A stretch of 6,602 bases of DNA from SFTJ01 sp051871515 (GTDB taxonomy: Bacteria; Bacteroidota; Bacteroidia; Bacteroidales; Muribaculaceae), in NCBI GenBank assembly GCA_051871515.1, contig JBJECY010000106.1, positions 1 to 6,602 on the forward strand, given 5' to 3'. Of this stretch, positions 6,601 to 6,602 are shown one piece after another. The notes beneath the pieces are model-generated. The model did not search any database, was not told the origin of the DNA, and saw only the letters and a list, made by a program, of their open reading frames with translations. The stretch's first letter is position 1. Each line of letters begins with the position of its first letter. The position numbers were made by a program, and so were the translations under genes.

Positions 6601-6602
6601 TG

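Overview
The window reads as chromosomal DNA from a member of the Bacteroidales, most likely Muribaculaceae or Prevotellaceae. The evidence is indirect. Start codons lack Shine-Dalgarno sequences and have A/T-rich leaders. A promoter resembles the Bacteroidetes -33/-7 type. The secreted protein ends in the short 'YNLQGVKV...NGIFIKKQG.KATKI' tail that is common in these families. Both intergenic regions have simple hairpin/T-run terminators. No 16S, tRNA or other marker is present, so the family-level placement is inference.

All three genes are on the minus strand, so reading runs right to left. At 6600-5305 is sbcD (nuclease subunit). Three bases later, at 5301-1855, is sbcC (ATPase/coiled-coil subunit). 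The two form one translationally coupled operon that ends at a strong terminator (1774-1819). The 358-base gap 1497-1854 then holds a candidate promoter, a 20-bp dyad and a 40-bp dyad with four phased half-sites. These precede a 396-residue secreted protein of unknown function (1496-306), which has its own terminator at 208-245. The left end (1-201) is a tandem array of a roughly 63-bp intergenic repeat, each unit carrying a GGGCGTAT/ATACGCCC hairpin. The array runs off the left edge.

SbcD and SbcC together form the Mre11-Rad50-type complex. It opens and trims DNA hairpins and blocked double-strand ends, which keeps palindromes from persisting and feeds recombinational repair. Every catalytic motif of both subunits is visible and intact. 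The secreted protein is a separate transcription unit with no evident functional link to SbcCD.

I see no previously undescribed multi-gene system here. The coding content is ordinary housekeeping repair plus one unrecognised exported protein. The parts most worth a second look are the control region of the secreted-protein gene, the hairpin repeat array, and a paired break in the SbcC coiled-coil arms.
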